From contig CAZPBN010000011.1 of assembly GCA_964584935.1 (NCBI GenBank), positions 1 through 64,000 of the forward strand: a stretch of DNA of 64,000 nucleotides. The letters run 5' to 3'. This document shows, piece after piece, positions 25,999-35,341 of this stretch. Position 1 is the first letter of the stretch, and every line of letters starts with the position of its first letter. Source of the DNA: CAZPBN01 sp964584935. Its GTDB lineage: Bacteria; Acidobacteriota; Aminicenantia; Aminicenantales; Aminicenantaceae. The notes under the pieces were generated by a model. The model saw nothing but the letters and a program-made list of their open reading frames with translations, was not told the origin of the DNA and searched no databases. A program made the position numbers and the translations under genes.

Positions 25999-28900
25999 AT
26001 GAATATTGAATCTCAACCTTACAAGCCCAAAAATAAAATAAGAACAGTCACAGCCACTTCTCTGTTCGACGGGCATGACGCCTCTATAAACATAATGCGA
26101 AGAATTCTCCAAAATACGGGCGTGGAAGTTATCCATCTTGGTCATAACAGGTCTGTTCACGAAATTGTGAATGCTGCTATCGATGAGGATGCCCAGGGGA
26201 TTGCTGTCTCCAGTTATCAAGGAGGCCATGTTGAATTTTTTAAATATATGGTAGACCTTTTGAAAGAAAAGGGAGCTTCGAGAGTCAAGGTGTTTGGAGG
26301 AGGGGGGGGAGTTATCATACAGGAGGAAATTAAAGAACTCGAAGAGTATGGAGTTACAAAGATATATTCACCCGAAGATGGAGCTAAATGGGGACTCCAA
26401 GGAATAATCAATCATATGGTTGAAAAAATGGATTTTCCTTCAGTGAGCGAAAAGGATATAGAACCTGAAAAAATGAGCACCAAAGATAAGCTTAAGATTG
26501 CCAAGCTGGTTACTTTTTTTGAAATTTTACGAAAAGAAAAAAAGAAATATCCAGAGTCTCTAGAATATATTTTGAAAAAAGGAGCCAAAAAAACAGAAGT
26601 TCCTATTATAGGAATAACCGGAACAGGTGGAGCAGGAAAATCCTCCCTTTTAGATGAACTTGTTTTACGCATGCTTCGTGATCTAAAGAATATCAATATA
26701 GCAGTGGTGAGCTGTGATCCTTCAAGACGGAAAAGCGGGGGGGCTCTTTTGGGAGACAGGATACGGATGAATTCCATTGACAATCCCCGCGTTTTTATGC
26801 GCTCACTTGCAACCCGGAGCTCTAAAACAGAAATCCCTCTTGTGCTGCCAGAAACAATAAAAGCATTGAAAGCTGTTGGTTTTGATATCGTTATTGTGGA
26901 GACAGCAGGAATAGGACAGGGTGATTCCAGCATTATTGACCTGGTGGATTTATCTGCCTATGTGATGACCAGTGAGTTTGGGGCAGCAACCCAACTGGAA
27001 AAGATTGATATGCTTGATTATGCGGACTTTGTTGCTATCAACAAATATGAAAAAAAGGGATCTGAAGACGCGGTTCATGAGGTTCGAAAACAGGTGCAGC
27101 GCAACCGGAACGCCTTTAATGAAGACTTGGAGTCAATGCCTGTGTTTGGAACCATTGCCTCCAAGTTTAATGATGACGGTGTCACATCACTATACAGTTC
27201 CATTTTGGAAGCGGTTGAAGGAAAAACCGGAAAAGTATTGAAATCCTCTTTACCGGAAAGCAAGACAAAAACATCAAGCTCCAAAACAATCATCATTCCT
27301 CCCGAAAATATACGGTATCTTTCTGAAATTGCAGAAACAGTGAGAAATTATCATGAAGAGACGAAAAAACAAGCTGAATCTGTAAGAAGAGTCTGGCATC
27401 TCAAAGAAGCGGCTGAAACCTTATCCCAGAAAAAGATAGAAGGAAGTCAGGAAGAGCTTATGGCTAGTTTGAACAAAGAAATTAAAAAAGCGGAAAAGTC
27501 ATTGGATGAAGAAACAAACTCTCTGCTGAAAAATTGGAAGGATATAAGGAAAAAATACTCAAAGAACGAGTTGGTTTATAAAGTAAGGGGCCGTGAGATC
27601 AGAAGGCCGCTTTTTGTTCAATCTTTATCCCATCAGAAAATTCCAAAACTGTCTCTGCCTCGTTTTAAGGATCCCGGTGAGATGTACCGCTGGCTTCGAG
27701 AGGAAAATTTGCCCGGATATTTTCCCTTTTCTGGGGGAGTCTTTCCTTTGAAACGAGTGGGAGAGGATCCCACCCGGATGTTTGCTGGGGAAGGAGATCC
27801 AGCAAAAACAAACAGAAGATTCAAGCTGCTTTCTTCAGACTATGAAGCAAAGCGCTTGTCCACAGCTTTTGATTCTGTCACATTATATGGATGGGATCCT
27901 GACCGGCGTCCTGATATTTATGGAAAAGTTGGAAATTCAGGAGTTAGTATATGCACAGTGGATGATGTAAAGGTTCTTTATGACGGATTTGACCTCAGTG
28001 CTCCCAATACCTCGGTTTCCATGACCATAAACGGTCCAGCTCCGATAATACTGGCTATGTTTTTGAATGCGGCTGTAGATCAAAAAGTGGATAAATTTGT
28101 TGCAGAATATGGAAAAAAGCCTTCCCAAGAACAATATGAAAATATTCGATCAGAAGTTTTATCCTGTGTTCGAGGGACTGTTCAGGCGGATATTCTCAAA
28201 GAAGACCAGGGACAGAATACCTGTATTTTTTCTACAGAATTTGCCCTGAAAATGATGGGAGATATCCAGGAATATTTTATAGAAAATAATGTGAGAAATT
28301 TCTACTCTGTATCCATTTCAGGCTATCATATTGCAGAAGCTGGTGCGAATCCCATCACTCAACTGGCACTAACTCTGTCCAATGGATTCACCTACGTTGA
28401 ATATTATCGATCCAGGGGGATGCCTGTGGACAGTTTTGCTCCCAATTTGTCTTTCTTTTTTTCCAATGGAATGGAACCTGAATACACCGTTATAGGACGG
28501 GTTGCACGAAGAATCTGGGCTATTGCTATGCGGGAAAAATATAAAGCTTCCCAGCGTTCTCAGATGCTTAAGTATCACATCCAAACCTCAGGGCGTTCTC
28601 TTCACAGTCAGGAAATTCAATTCAATGATATCCGTACAACCCTGCAAGCTCTCTGTGCTATTTACGATAATTGCAATAGTCTTCACACCAATGCCTATGA
28701 TGAGGCAATAACCACACCGACTCAAGAATCTGTAAGGCGGGCTCTGGCTATCCAGCTTATCATCAACAAAGAATGGGGTTTAGCCAAAAATGAAAATATG
28801 AACCAAGGAAGCTTTATTATTGAAGAATTGACCAGTCTGGTTGAAGAAGCAGTCCTTGCCGAGTTTGACAGAATAACGGATCGAGGAGGCGTTTTAGGGG

Positions 28901-29292
28901 CTATGGAGTCTGGATATCAGCGAAGTAAAATTCAGGAAGAATCCATGCATTATGAAATGCTCAAACACAAGGGTGAGTATCCGATTGTGGGTGTTAACAC
29001 ATTTAAAAATCCAGAAGATGAATCCCCTATTGAGCAATCAACTGAGGGCAATTTGTGCATTCCTCTTGCCCGGGCAACAAAAGAGGAGAAAGAGTCTCAA
29101 CTGAAAAGACTGGCTGAGTTCAAAAAAAGAAATCAAACAAAGGCACCCGCTGCCTTGGAACGGCTGCAAAACATTGCGCTATCAGGGGAAAATATATTTA
29201 CCGAGCTAATGAATGCTGTCAGCGTCTGTTCTTTAGGACAGATAACCCAGGCTTTGTTCGATGTGGGAGGACAGTACCGCCGTAATATGTGA
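25999..29292 (+). CDS. icmF: Fused isobutyryl-CoA mutase IcmF
   Basis: This 1097-residue cytosolic enzyme interconverts isobutyryl-CoA and n-butyryl-CoA using adenosylcobalamin and carries its own G-protein chaperone. The N-terminal B12-binding domain has DGHDAS (cobalt-ligand His26) and SSYQGGH. The MeaB-like GTPase follows with P-loop GTGGAGKSS (~205-216), ETAGIGQGD, and a G4 motif NKYE (348-351) instead of NKxD. The C-terminal TIM-barrel mutase part carries Phe595 (MFAGEG) and Gln739 (GQNT), the Phe/Gln pair that distinguishes IcmF from methylmalonyl-CoA mutase (Tyr/Arg). GGGGAA precedes the ATG. It follows the TetR gene and is probably controlled by it. Confidence 0.95.
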   Translation: MNIESQPYKPKNKIRTVTATSLFDGHDASINIMRRILQNTGVEVIHLGHNRSVHEIVNAAIDEDAQGIAVSSYQGGHVEFFKYMVDLLKEKGASRVKVFGGGGGVIIQEEIKELEEYGVTKIYSPEDGAKWGLQGIINHMVEKMDFPSVSEKDIEPEKMSTKDKLKIAKLVTFFEILRKEKKKYPESLEYILKKGAKKTEVPIIGITGTGGAGKSSLLDELVLRMLRDLKNINIAVVSCDPSRRKSGGALLGDRIRMNSIDNPRVFMRSLATRSSKTEIPLVLPETIKALKAVGFDIVIVETAGIGQGDSSIIDLVDLSAYVMTSEFGAATQLEKIDMLDYADFVAINKYEKKGSEDAVHEVRKQVQRNRNAFNEDLESMPVFGTIASKFNDDGVTSLYSSILEAVEGKTGKVLKSSLPESKTKTSSSKTIIIPPENIRYLSEIAETVRNYHEETKKQAESVRRVWHLKEAAETLSQKKIEGSQEELMASLNKEIKKAEKSLDEETNSLLKNWKDIRKKYSKNELVYKVRGREIRRPLFVQSLSHQKIPKLSLPRFKDPGEMYRWLREENLPGYFPFSGGVFPLKRVGEDPTRMFAGEGDPAKTNRRFKLLSSDYEAKRLSTAFDSVTLYGWDPDRRPDIYGKVGNSGVSICTVDDVKVLYDGFDLSAPNTSVSMTINGPAPIILAMFLNAAVDQKVDKFVAEYGKKPSQEQYENIRSEVLSCVRGTVQADILKEDQGQNTCIFSTEFALKMMGDIQEYFIENNVRNFYSVSISGYHIAEAGANPITQLALTLSNGFTYVEYYRSRGMPVDSFAPNLSFFFSNGMEPEYTVIGRVARRIWAIAMREKYKASQRSQMLKYHIQTSGRSLHSQEIQFNDIRTTLQALCAIYDNCNSLHTNAYDEAITTPTQESVRRALAIQLIINKEWGLAKNENMNQGSFIIEELTSLVEEAVLAEFDRITDRGGVLGAMESGYQRSKIQEESMHYEMLKHKGEYPIVGVNTFKNPEDESPIEQSTEGNLCIPLARATKEEKESQLKRLAEFKKRNQTKAPAALERLQNIALSGENIFTELMNAVSVCSLGQITQALFDVGGQYRRNM

Positions 29293-29578
29293 GCACTGAA
29301 TTCCGTCAGTATAAATTGATAAAGGAATCTCTAAACCCTCCCCATGAATAGAATGGTTCGATTATTTACTTTAGATCCCTGATTTGTTTTAATGATACCA
29401 ATGATTCTAAATGGGTGATTGAATATGGTTATATGAATAAAACAAAAATTAATGGATTTTGTAATCTTGGACGGGGAAAGAGTTGTTGTTTAAAATAAGA
29501 ACAAAAATGATAGCAGAAAAGAATAAAACCAATAAATGTAGTTTCCATTTTTTTTGAACTGAAAGAAGGAATATTGAT

Positions 29579-30055
29579 ATGAAATTTGTCGTTGACTGCA
29601 TGCTTGGAAAACTAGCGAAGTGGCTGAAGATATTTGGATTTGATACGGTTTATTTTAAAAAGATTGATGATGATAAGTTATTGTCTATTGCCAAAAAAGA
29701 AAACCGGGTGCTCTTAACAAGAGATAACGGATTGATAGAAAAATCTCGATCTATCAAGAGCCTTTTTATTGAAAGTGAAGATTGGTCAGTTCAAATTGAG
29801 CAGGTTTTTGATGAATTTGACCTGTGGAAGAGAAGCATACCATATTCTCGCTGTATTGAATGCAACTGTGAGTTGAAATATTTATCAAAAAAAGATGCTA
29901 AAAATCTTGTCACTCCTTTTGTTTATGAGCATGCAGAATCATTTTCTATCTGTCCTGTATGCCACAGGGTTTTCTGGAGGGGAACCCATCATAAGAATAT
30001 GAATGTTAAGATAAAAAAAATACTCAGCAAGAGAAAAGCAGATAATAGGCAATAA
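29579..30055 (+). CDS. Mut7-C RNase-domain protein
   Basis: This 158-residue protein matches the Mut7-C (formerly DUF82) family. An N-terminal PIN-like part, KFVVDCMLGKLAKWLKIFGFDT...LLTRD, is followed by a zinc-ribbon, CIECNCELKYL...CPVCHRVFWRGTHHKNM, with two pairs of cysteines. Members are thought to be RNases. It is probably cytosolic. AAGGA lies at suitable distance before the ATG. A 286-base gap separates it from icmF; it may have its own promoter. The biological substrate is unknown. Confidence 0.87.
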   Translation: MKFVVDCMLGKLAKWLKIFGFDTVYFKKIDDDKLLSIAKKENRVLLTRDNGLIEKSRSIKSLFIESEDWSVQIEQVFDEFDLWKRSIPYSRCIECNCELKYLSKKDAKNLVTPFVYEHAESFSICPVCHRVFWRGTHHKNMNVKIKKILSKRKADNRQ

Positions 30056-30211
30056 ATTTTCTTATTCCCTGATAACCAATTTTAGGAATCAGATCCTCCT
30101 TAAATTTTATTTGAAAAAGGTTTAAAAAGTATCATATATTAAAAATGAATTCTTAGGATGAAAAAAGAATTCTGATCATTGAGAATTAATCTGTTCATAG
30201 GAAGGAGAAAC

Positions 30212-30589
30212 ATGGAGAATCATATTAATATTATAGGAGTTTTATGGATTGTCTCAGGAATTCTGGGTTTTTTTGCTGCTTTATTTGTATTTGGTTTTTT
30301 GTTTGGAATCTCTTTCATTCCTGATATGGGATATGAAGCCCCTTTAATTTTGAGGGCGTTAGCAGTGATTATAGGATTTTTTATAGCTGTTTTTTCCATT
30401 CCGGAAATAATTGGGGGGGTATGGCTTATGAAAAGAAGAGAATGGGCAAGAATTCTAGTGATTGTCATCTCTTTTTTTAATTTATTGAGCTTTCCTTTTG
30501 GGACAGCTATTGGAATTTATTCCTTAATTATTTTGTTCAGAGAAGATACAGTCCAGCTCTTTGAAAAGGGAAAAGGACGGAAAAAATAA
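30212..30589 (+). CDS. Small four-helix membrane protein
   Basis: This 125-residue protein has four hydrophobic segments (about residues 5-25, 40-68, 75-93 and 97-112) with a short basic cytoplasmic C-terminus (EKGKGRKK). The RREWARILVIVISFF motif is common in small unknown bacterial membrane proteins. The ATG at 30212 is chosen because GAAGGAG lies 7-8 bases before it; an in-frame TTG at 30179 has no such site. Its function is unknown. It precedes a lipoprotein gene by 40 bases and may be co-transcribed. Confidence 0.7.
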   Translation: MENHINIIGVLWIVSGILGFFAALFVFGFLFGISFIPDMGYEAPLILRALAVIIGFFIAVFSIPEIIGGVWLMKRREWARILVIVISFFNLLSFPFGTAIGIYSLIILFREDTVQLFEKGKGRKK

Positions 30590-30629
30590 AATTTGAATCT
30601 TAAATGAATATTCTTGAAAGGAATGAGAA

Positions 30630-31241
30630 ATGAGGAAAATATTGTACGTTTTTTTCATAGTTTGTTTGACCGGTTTTTTAGGAGGATGTTCCAATAGCGG
30701 TGGGAAGGAGGTGCCGGAGATGGAATCAATTGTTAAAGAGCTTGATAAAAACGAAATAAAATATTATGTTTTTACAAACAGCCAGGATAATCAATTCATA
30801 GTTGTACCGGAGTTTGGTGCGAGGATTCTTGCGGTTTCAGTAGGGGGAGAAAATCTATTCTGGACCCATCCAGATATTCTTGAGGGTCAAGGGGGTCAGC
30901 GTTCCTGGATATCTCCCGAAGGAGGACCGAAAGGTTTTCTATTCAAGCCCGATTGGAGTGGAAACAGAGATTTTTCTATGATGGATCCGGGTCATTATAA
31001 GGTCACTTTTTTTGAAGAGAATGAACATCTTGTCTTGGAGAATGAATTTGAAGCGACATCTAATGATGGAATAGAAAAATATAAATTAACCATAACAAGA
31101 GATATTGGATTAAAGGAAGATCCTCTTAAGGATGCACCAGAATTCAATGGTTTGAACTATGAATTCCTGGGGTTTAAAGATTCCTTCAGGAATGAAAAGG
31201 AGCTTCCCTGTCAAGATTTTTATATACAAGGGTTCCCTTGA
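30630..31241 (+). CDS. Lipoprotein with aldose-epimerase-like N-terminal part, probably truncated
   Basis: This 203-residue protein has a lipobox (FLGGCSN, cysteine 20) and then a beta-rich domain, VVPEFGARILAVSVGGENLFWTHPD...WISPEGG, resembling the start of galactose-mutarotase-like proteins. Proteins with this arrangement are usually longer. The frame ends after YIQGFP while coding-like sequence in other frames continues for 300 bases, so it may be a 3'-truncated gene. Expression is supported by a reasonable ribosome site (AAAGGAATGAG). No catalytic residues can be assigned. Confidence 0.6.
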   Translation: MRKILYVFFIVCLTGFLGGCSNSGGKEVPEMESIVKELDKNEIKYYVFTNSQDNQFIVVPEFGARILAVSVGGENLFWTHPDILEGQGGQRSWISPEGGPKGFLFKPDWSGNRDFSMMDPGHYKVTFFEENEHLVLENEFEATSNDGIEKYKLTITRDIGLKEDPLKDAPEFNGLNYEFLGFKDSFRNEKELPCQDFYIQGFP

Positions 31242-31567
31242 TGTTATAAAAAAAATAGGAACAAAGCTTGTGGGTTCTGGTTTTAACAGTGCCTATATGT
31301 TCAATGAAAATTAAATCGAGAAGTATGAAGGCAAGTTTTTAAGCCACCTTTTCCAGCTCCTTTTCTTATAGGAATAAAGCTAAAAAATACAAAGACGTCA
31401 AATATCAGACAAAAGATGAACTAGAGTTAATTGTGTTTATTAATTGTAAACTGGAAACTGAAAATCAACAATGGGTTCTTCCTGAAGGAAAGCCGGTGTT
31501 CAATGTTTTTGATAAAGTGGATCCGATGTCTTTGAAATTGATCAAAGACCTTATCCTGGTTTCCTAA
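31242..31567 (+). pseudogene. Decayed coding remnant with stops and a frameshift
   Basis: One frame reads DVIKKIGTKLVGSGFNSAYM then a stop, then IEKYEGKFLSHLFQLLFL and another stop. A different frame (31343-31567) continues AKKYKDVKYQTKDELELIVF and then NQQWVLPEGKPVFNVFDKVD to a stop. The even, protein-like composition across both frames suggests a single broken gene. I do not recognise the family. It could be the missing end of the upstream lipoprotein or a separate gene. Confidence 0.5.
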
Positions 31568-31631
31568 TAATTCAGAAAAAATTATCGTTTTAGAAATAGG
31601 GAATGAGATAAATAGGAAATGTTCCCTGATT

Positions 31632-32702
31632 TTAAAACTTGAATCCTTTTTCAAACAATTTAATACAAGCATCAACAATTTTTGCATCATAGAGTTTATT
31701 TTTCTTTAGAGATATCTCTTTTAATGCTTTTTTAATACCCAGAGCAGAGCGGTATGGACGGGGGGATGCCATCGCTTCAACAACGTCGGCAACAGCAAGA
31801 AGTTTAGCTCCGTGATGAATATTTTTTCCCAATAGCCCCTTGGGATATCCTGATCCGTCCAGCCGTTCGTGATGTTGATGCACTATGGTGGCGATAGGCC
31901 ATGGAAATTCAATTCCTTTTAATATATCATAACCGACCTGAGGATGGGCATTGATAAGAGCTCGTTCCATTTCATTGATAGAACCGGGTTTAGTGAGAAT
32001 TTCTGAAGGAACATTTATTTTTCCGATATCATGAAGAGTAGCAGCCAGTTTTATTCCTTCTATTTGAGATTTTTTGTAATTCATATTTTTTGATATGGCA
32101 GTTGCTAATTGAGCTACCCTTCGCTGATGACCTGCGGTATAAGGATCTCTTTTTTCAAGAGCAAAAGCCAATGCTTTCACAGTTTCTTCAAAAACTTTAG
32201 ATAGCCTATGATAGCTTGCTTTGAGTTCAACTTCTGCTTGTTTCCTTTTTTTCTGGTTTTCAGCTTCACGCAATGCTCTTCGAACCGCAGGAGCGAGCCG
32301 TGACATCCGGTTCTTTAAGACATAATCTGTAGCACCTTGTTTGAGAGTCTCGATAGCAAATTCTTCTCCCATTTTTCCTGATACAAATATAAATGGCAGT
32401 GAAGGTTGATTCTTTCTTAATATTTTTAAAGCAGACAATCCGTCAAAAGTAGGGAGTTGATAATCCGCAAGGATGAGATTAGGTTTGAAATTATTGATTT
32501 CGTCAACAAATCTTTTTTTTGTATCGACATACCTGGATGTGAAATCGATGTTTGCCTTTTTTAATTCTCTTTCAATGAGTTCACTGTCTGTCGGTTCATC
32601 TTCCAGCATCAATATGTTCAATTTTTTTTCTGGAATGCTTTTATTGTTCGTATTTTTCATTTGTTTTCTTTTGTTTGATGATTTTTCCATAATTTTAGTC
32701 AC
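31632..32702 (-). CDS. Response regulator with HD-GYP phosphodiesterase domain
   Basis: This 356-residue protein has a receiver domain (NILMLEDEPTDSE...LILADYQLP with the phosphoacceptor Asp, then SGKMGEE and DYVLKN), a coiled-coil linker (~140-175), and an HD-GYP domain. In that domain HDIGKINVP and HHERLDGSGYPKGL carry the metal and GYP residues, so it should hydrolyse cyclic di-GMP. It likely starts with GTG whose bases overlap the TGA stop of the sensor kinase gene (GTGA), implying coupled translation. An internal ATG four codons on is the alternative start. Together with the kinase it forms one signalling unit that lowers cyclic di-GMP. Confidence 0.9.
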   Translation of the reverse strand: MTKIMEKSSNKRKQMKNTNNKSIPEKKLNILMLEDEPTDSELIERELKKANIDFTSRYVDTKKRFVDEINNFKPNLILADYQLPTFDGLSALKILRKNQPSLPFIFVSGKMGEEFAIETLKQGATDYVLKNRMSRLAPAVRRALREAENQKKRKQAEVELKASYHRLSKVFEETVKALAFALEKRDPYTAGHQRRVAQLATAISKNMNYKKSQIEGIKLAATLHDIGKINVPSEILTKPGSINEMERALINAHPQVGYDILKGIEFPWPIATIVHQHHERLDGSGYPKGLLGKNIHHGAKLLAVADVVEAMASPRPYRSALGIKKALKEISLKKNKLYDAKIVDACIKLFEKGFKF

Positions 32703-34216
32703 TTATTTCTCTTTGGAATTGAAAAATAAAATGTTGCCCCTTTGTTTCTCTTCCCTTCTGCCCAGATTTTTCCTCCGTGTTTTTGAATAATTCGCTGACT
32801 AATCGCCAATCCTAAACCGGATCCTTCGAATTCTCTTGTGCTGTGAAGTCGTTTGAACACATCAAACAATTTATTTATGTGATTCATATCAAATCCCACT
32901 CCGTTATCCTTGACGGAGTATGTATTTTGTTCTTTTCCCTCTTGACCTTTGATTTGGACGATTGCAGTCTTCCGGGTTCTTGTAAATTTCAGTGCATTGG
33001 CTAATAAGTTAAGAAAAACTTGACGTATCATCGCCAAGTCTCCATGGGCAGGAGGGAGGGAGCTAATGTTCCATTGGAGCTTCCGATCATGAATATGGTT
33101 AGTGATTTCTTGTATGACGTTTTTGACAAGATTATTCATATTGATAGAAGTGATATTTATCTCTTGTTTCCCTGTTTGGAAAAAGTGCAAAAGATTATGT
33201 ATAAGTTGTTCCATCCTTTTTGTGTTGTTTCGGATAATATGGATCAGCCTTTTGCTTTCTTTGTCAAGGTTGTCAGAATGATCTTCTAAAAGGGCAGCGG
33301 AAAATCCATCAATTGCCCGAAGAGGAGTCTGAAGGTCGTGAGATATGGAATAAGAAAAAGCTTCGAGTTCTTTGTTTGCTTCCTCCAGTTGGTGAGTGCG
33401 TTGTTTGACCCGCATTTCAAGTTGTTCATTTAATTTTTGAATTTTTTCTGCAGCCCGGATCCGTTCGGTTATGTCCTCACCGGAACTTAATATGGCGTTG
33501 ATATTTCCATTTTCATCTTTGAGAGGGACATTGTTCCAGGACAAAAATTTCTCTTCTCCATTCTTAGCCAAAACAGAGGTTTGAGAACTTTCGTATCCGT
33601 CAATGTCTTCAGATAACACTTTTTTAAAATTTTGTTTTAATTTGCTTCTGATTCTTTCAGGGACAAAAATATCAAACCAATTTGTTCCAATTATTTCTTT
33701 TTCATTGTTATATCCTAAGATTTCACATCCCTTTTTATTTATAAGATTGATTTTCATATCCGATCCTATAATGATGATGAGCACTCCCACTATATCTAGA
33801 TATTTTTGAGCTTTTTCTTTTTCTATTCTAATATTTTTTTCCATCTTATGGCTGTACAGAGCCATTTCAATAGTTATATGAAGTTCTCTCTCTTCGAAAG
33901 GTTTGAGGATATATCCAAAAGGTTTTGTGATTTTTGCCCGGGAAAATGTATTCTTATCTGAATAAGCAGTAAGGTATATAATAGGAATTTTTAATTTTTT
34001 TTGGATTTGTTTTGCTGTGGCAATCCCGTCCATGTTTCCTTTGAGGACAATGTCCATAAGCACAAGGTCTGGAAGAACTTTTTCTGCCTTTTTAATGGAA
34101 TCCCTTCCAGAATTTGATATTCCGACGACTTCATATCCGAGATTTATCAGGGAATTTTTGATGTCATTGGCGACGATATTTTCGTCTTCGACAATTAATA
34201 TTTTTGTTTTTGCCAT
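32699..34216 (-). CDS. Receiver-PAS-histidine kinase
   Basis: This 505-residue cytoplasmic sensor kinase has an N-terminal receiver (KILIVEDENIVAND; phospho-Asp in LVLMDIVLK; LKPF lysine), a PAS domain (~130-255), a coiled coil, and a HisKA domain with phospho-His in SYSISHDLQTPLRA near residue 300. The HATPase follows with N box NLLANALKFT, DNGVGFD, and GSGLGLAI. There is no membrane helix, so the signal is internal or arrives by phosphotransfer to the receiver. The downstream HD-GYP regulator is its likely partner. Confidence 0.92.
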   Translation of the reverse strand: MAKTKILIVEDENIVANDIKNSLINLGYEVVGISNSGRDSIKKAEKVLPDLVLMDIVLKGNMDGIATAKQIQKKLKIPIIYLTAYSDKNTFSRAKITKPFGYILKPFEERELHITIEMALYSHKMEKNIRIEKEKAQKYLDIVGVLIIIIGSDMKINLINKKGCEILGYNNEKEIIGTNWFDIFVPERIRSKLKQNFKKVLSEDIDGYESSQTSVLAKNGEEKFLSWNNVPLKDENGNINAILSSGEDITERIRAAEKIQKLNEQLEMRVKQRTHQLEEANKELEAFSYSISHDLQTPLRAIDGFSAALLEDHSDNLDKESKRLIHIIRNNTKRMEQLIHNLLHFFQTGKQEINITSINMNNLVKNVIQEITNHIHDRKLQWNISSLPPAHGDLAMIRQVFLNLLANALKFTRTRKTAIVQIKGQEGKEQNTYSVKDNGVGFDMNHINKLFDVFKRLHSTREFEGSGLGLAISQRIIQKHGGKIWAEGKRNKGATFYFSIPKRNK

Positions 34217-34403
34217 TGATTTATTATTAAGATAATACCATATGTGATTTCTATAAATTTAAAAAGTGTGATATTAATGACAATCCACCATTCCCTTTAT
34301 GAAAACCAAAATTTGATATTGATTCTGCACTTTGTTCAACAAAATTTTCTTTCCTATATTATCAAATAAAATATAAAATTATCAAGCTATTGTGTAAAGA
34401 ATT

Positions 34404-34757
34404 TTATTCCAGGTGTTTTTTGAATCGCAGTGAATTTAATGTTAATGCTGCTATTCCAAAAATAACCAGAGCTAGAATTTGCAGCCACAATATATCAAGG
34501 CCGTTTCCTTTCAGGAGAATTCCCCTAATTGCTTTGGTGGAATGGGTCAATGGATTCAATAAAGTGATTCCCTGGATAATTTTAGGCATACTTTGGATAG
34601 GGGAGAATATTCCAGAAAGAAGCACGGCTGGCATGATAAAAAATATAGCTGTGATGATTGCCTGTTGTTGGCTTTTTGAGATTGTGGAAATGAGAAGGCT
34701 AAAGCTGAGAGATGTGAGGATGAATATGAAAAAAGTTAAAAAAAGCAGAAAAAGGAG
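34404..34757 (-). pseudogene. C-terminal remnant of an ABC-2 permease
   Basis: The minus strand encodes LLISTISKSQQQAIITAIFF, MPAVLLSGIFSPIQSMPKII, and TLLNPLTHSTKAIRGILLKG to a normal stop. This is the conserved end of ABC-2 type exporter permeases such as YhhJ. Everything before about residue 250 of a normal ~370-residue protein is missing: the open frame ends at an in-frame stop near 34758, without a start or upstream part. It meets the DUF4097 remnant head to head at this point. Confidence 0.75.
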
Positions 34758-35209
34758 TCGATTTTAAAACAGTCAGTGGAGATATTAAGGTCTATCAGGT
34801 TACTGGAGATGCCTATTTGAAGACCGTCTCTGGAAGAATAGATGCTGAAAATGTTAAAGGTTCTGTTGAAACAGAGACAGTTTCCGGTGATATTGAATTA
34901 ATGAATATTTCAGATGCTATGGATGTCAAGGCAAAGGTTGTGAGCGGATCGGTTGTGTATGTCGGGGATTTGAAAGCGGAGGGAAGGTATTTTTTAAAGA
35001 CCCACAGTGGAGATGTGAAGATGATTCTTCCGTCTGATTCCAAGTTTGACCTGGAAGCGAATACCTTCAGTGGATCAATCAGCACTGATTTTAAACTTGA
35101 TCCATCAGCAACCATTAAAAAGAAAGAAATCGATGGTGTTGTGAATGGAGGGGGAGCTAAAGTCGATCTCAGTGCCTTCAGTGGTACCATTAAGATAATG
35201 AAAAAATAA
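34757..35209 (+). pseudogene. 5'-truncated DUF4097-type beta-helix protein
   Basis: The open frame encodes GVDFKTVSGDIKVYQVTGD then LKTVSGRIDAENVKGSVETE and further repeats ending KIMKK. The repeated T-V-S-G-D/R-I pattern every ~20 residues is that of DUF4097 (adhesin-like beta-helix) proteins. No start codon with a ribosome site is present; the earliest possible is a TTG at 34817 without one. The N-terminal signal peptide and first repeats are gone, so this is a remnant or at best a truncated protein. A strong terminator follows. Confidence 0.7.
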
Positions 35210-35238
35210 CCGCTTGTTCTTTTAACCTAGGTTATCCT

Positions 35239-35272
35239 AAGAGGAGAACATTGTGTTCTCCTCTTTTTTTTT
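35239..35272 (+). terminator. Strong intrinsic terminator
   Basis: A perfect 12-bp stem (AAGAGGAGAACA at 35239-35250, complement at 35254-35265) with a 3-base loop is followed by a run of T to 35272. It ends transcription from the DUF4097 side. Confidence 0.92.
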
Positions 35273-35341
35273 ATTATATGATATGATGATAAAGGTTATT
35301 ATCCCAGATGGAAGTTGTCAATTAGAAAAGGATCCATTTTA

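Noticed and set aside
34390..34767. Plus-strand ORF of 125 codons
   Set aside because: It is the antisense of the ABC-2 permease remnant; the minus strand has clear family sequence.
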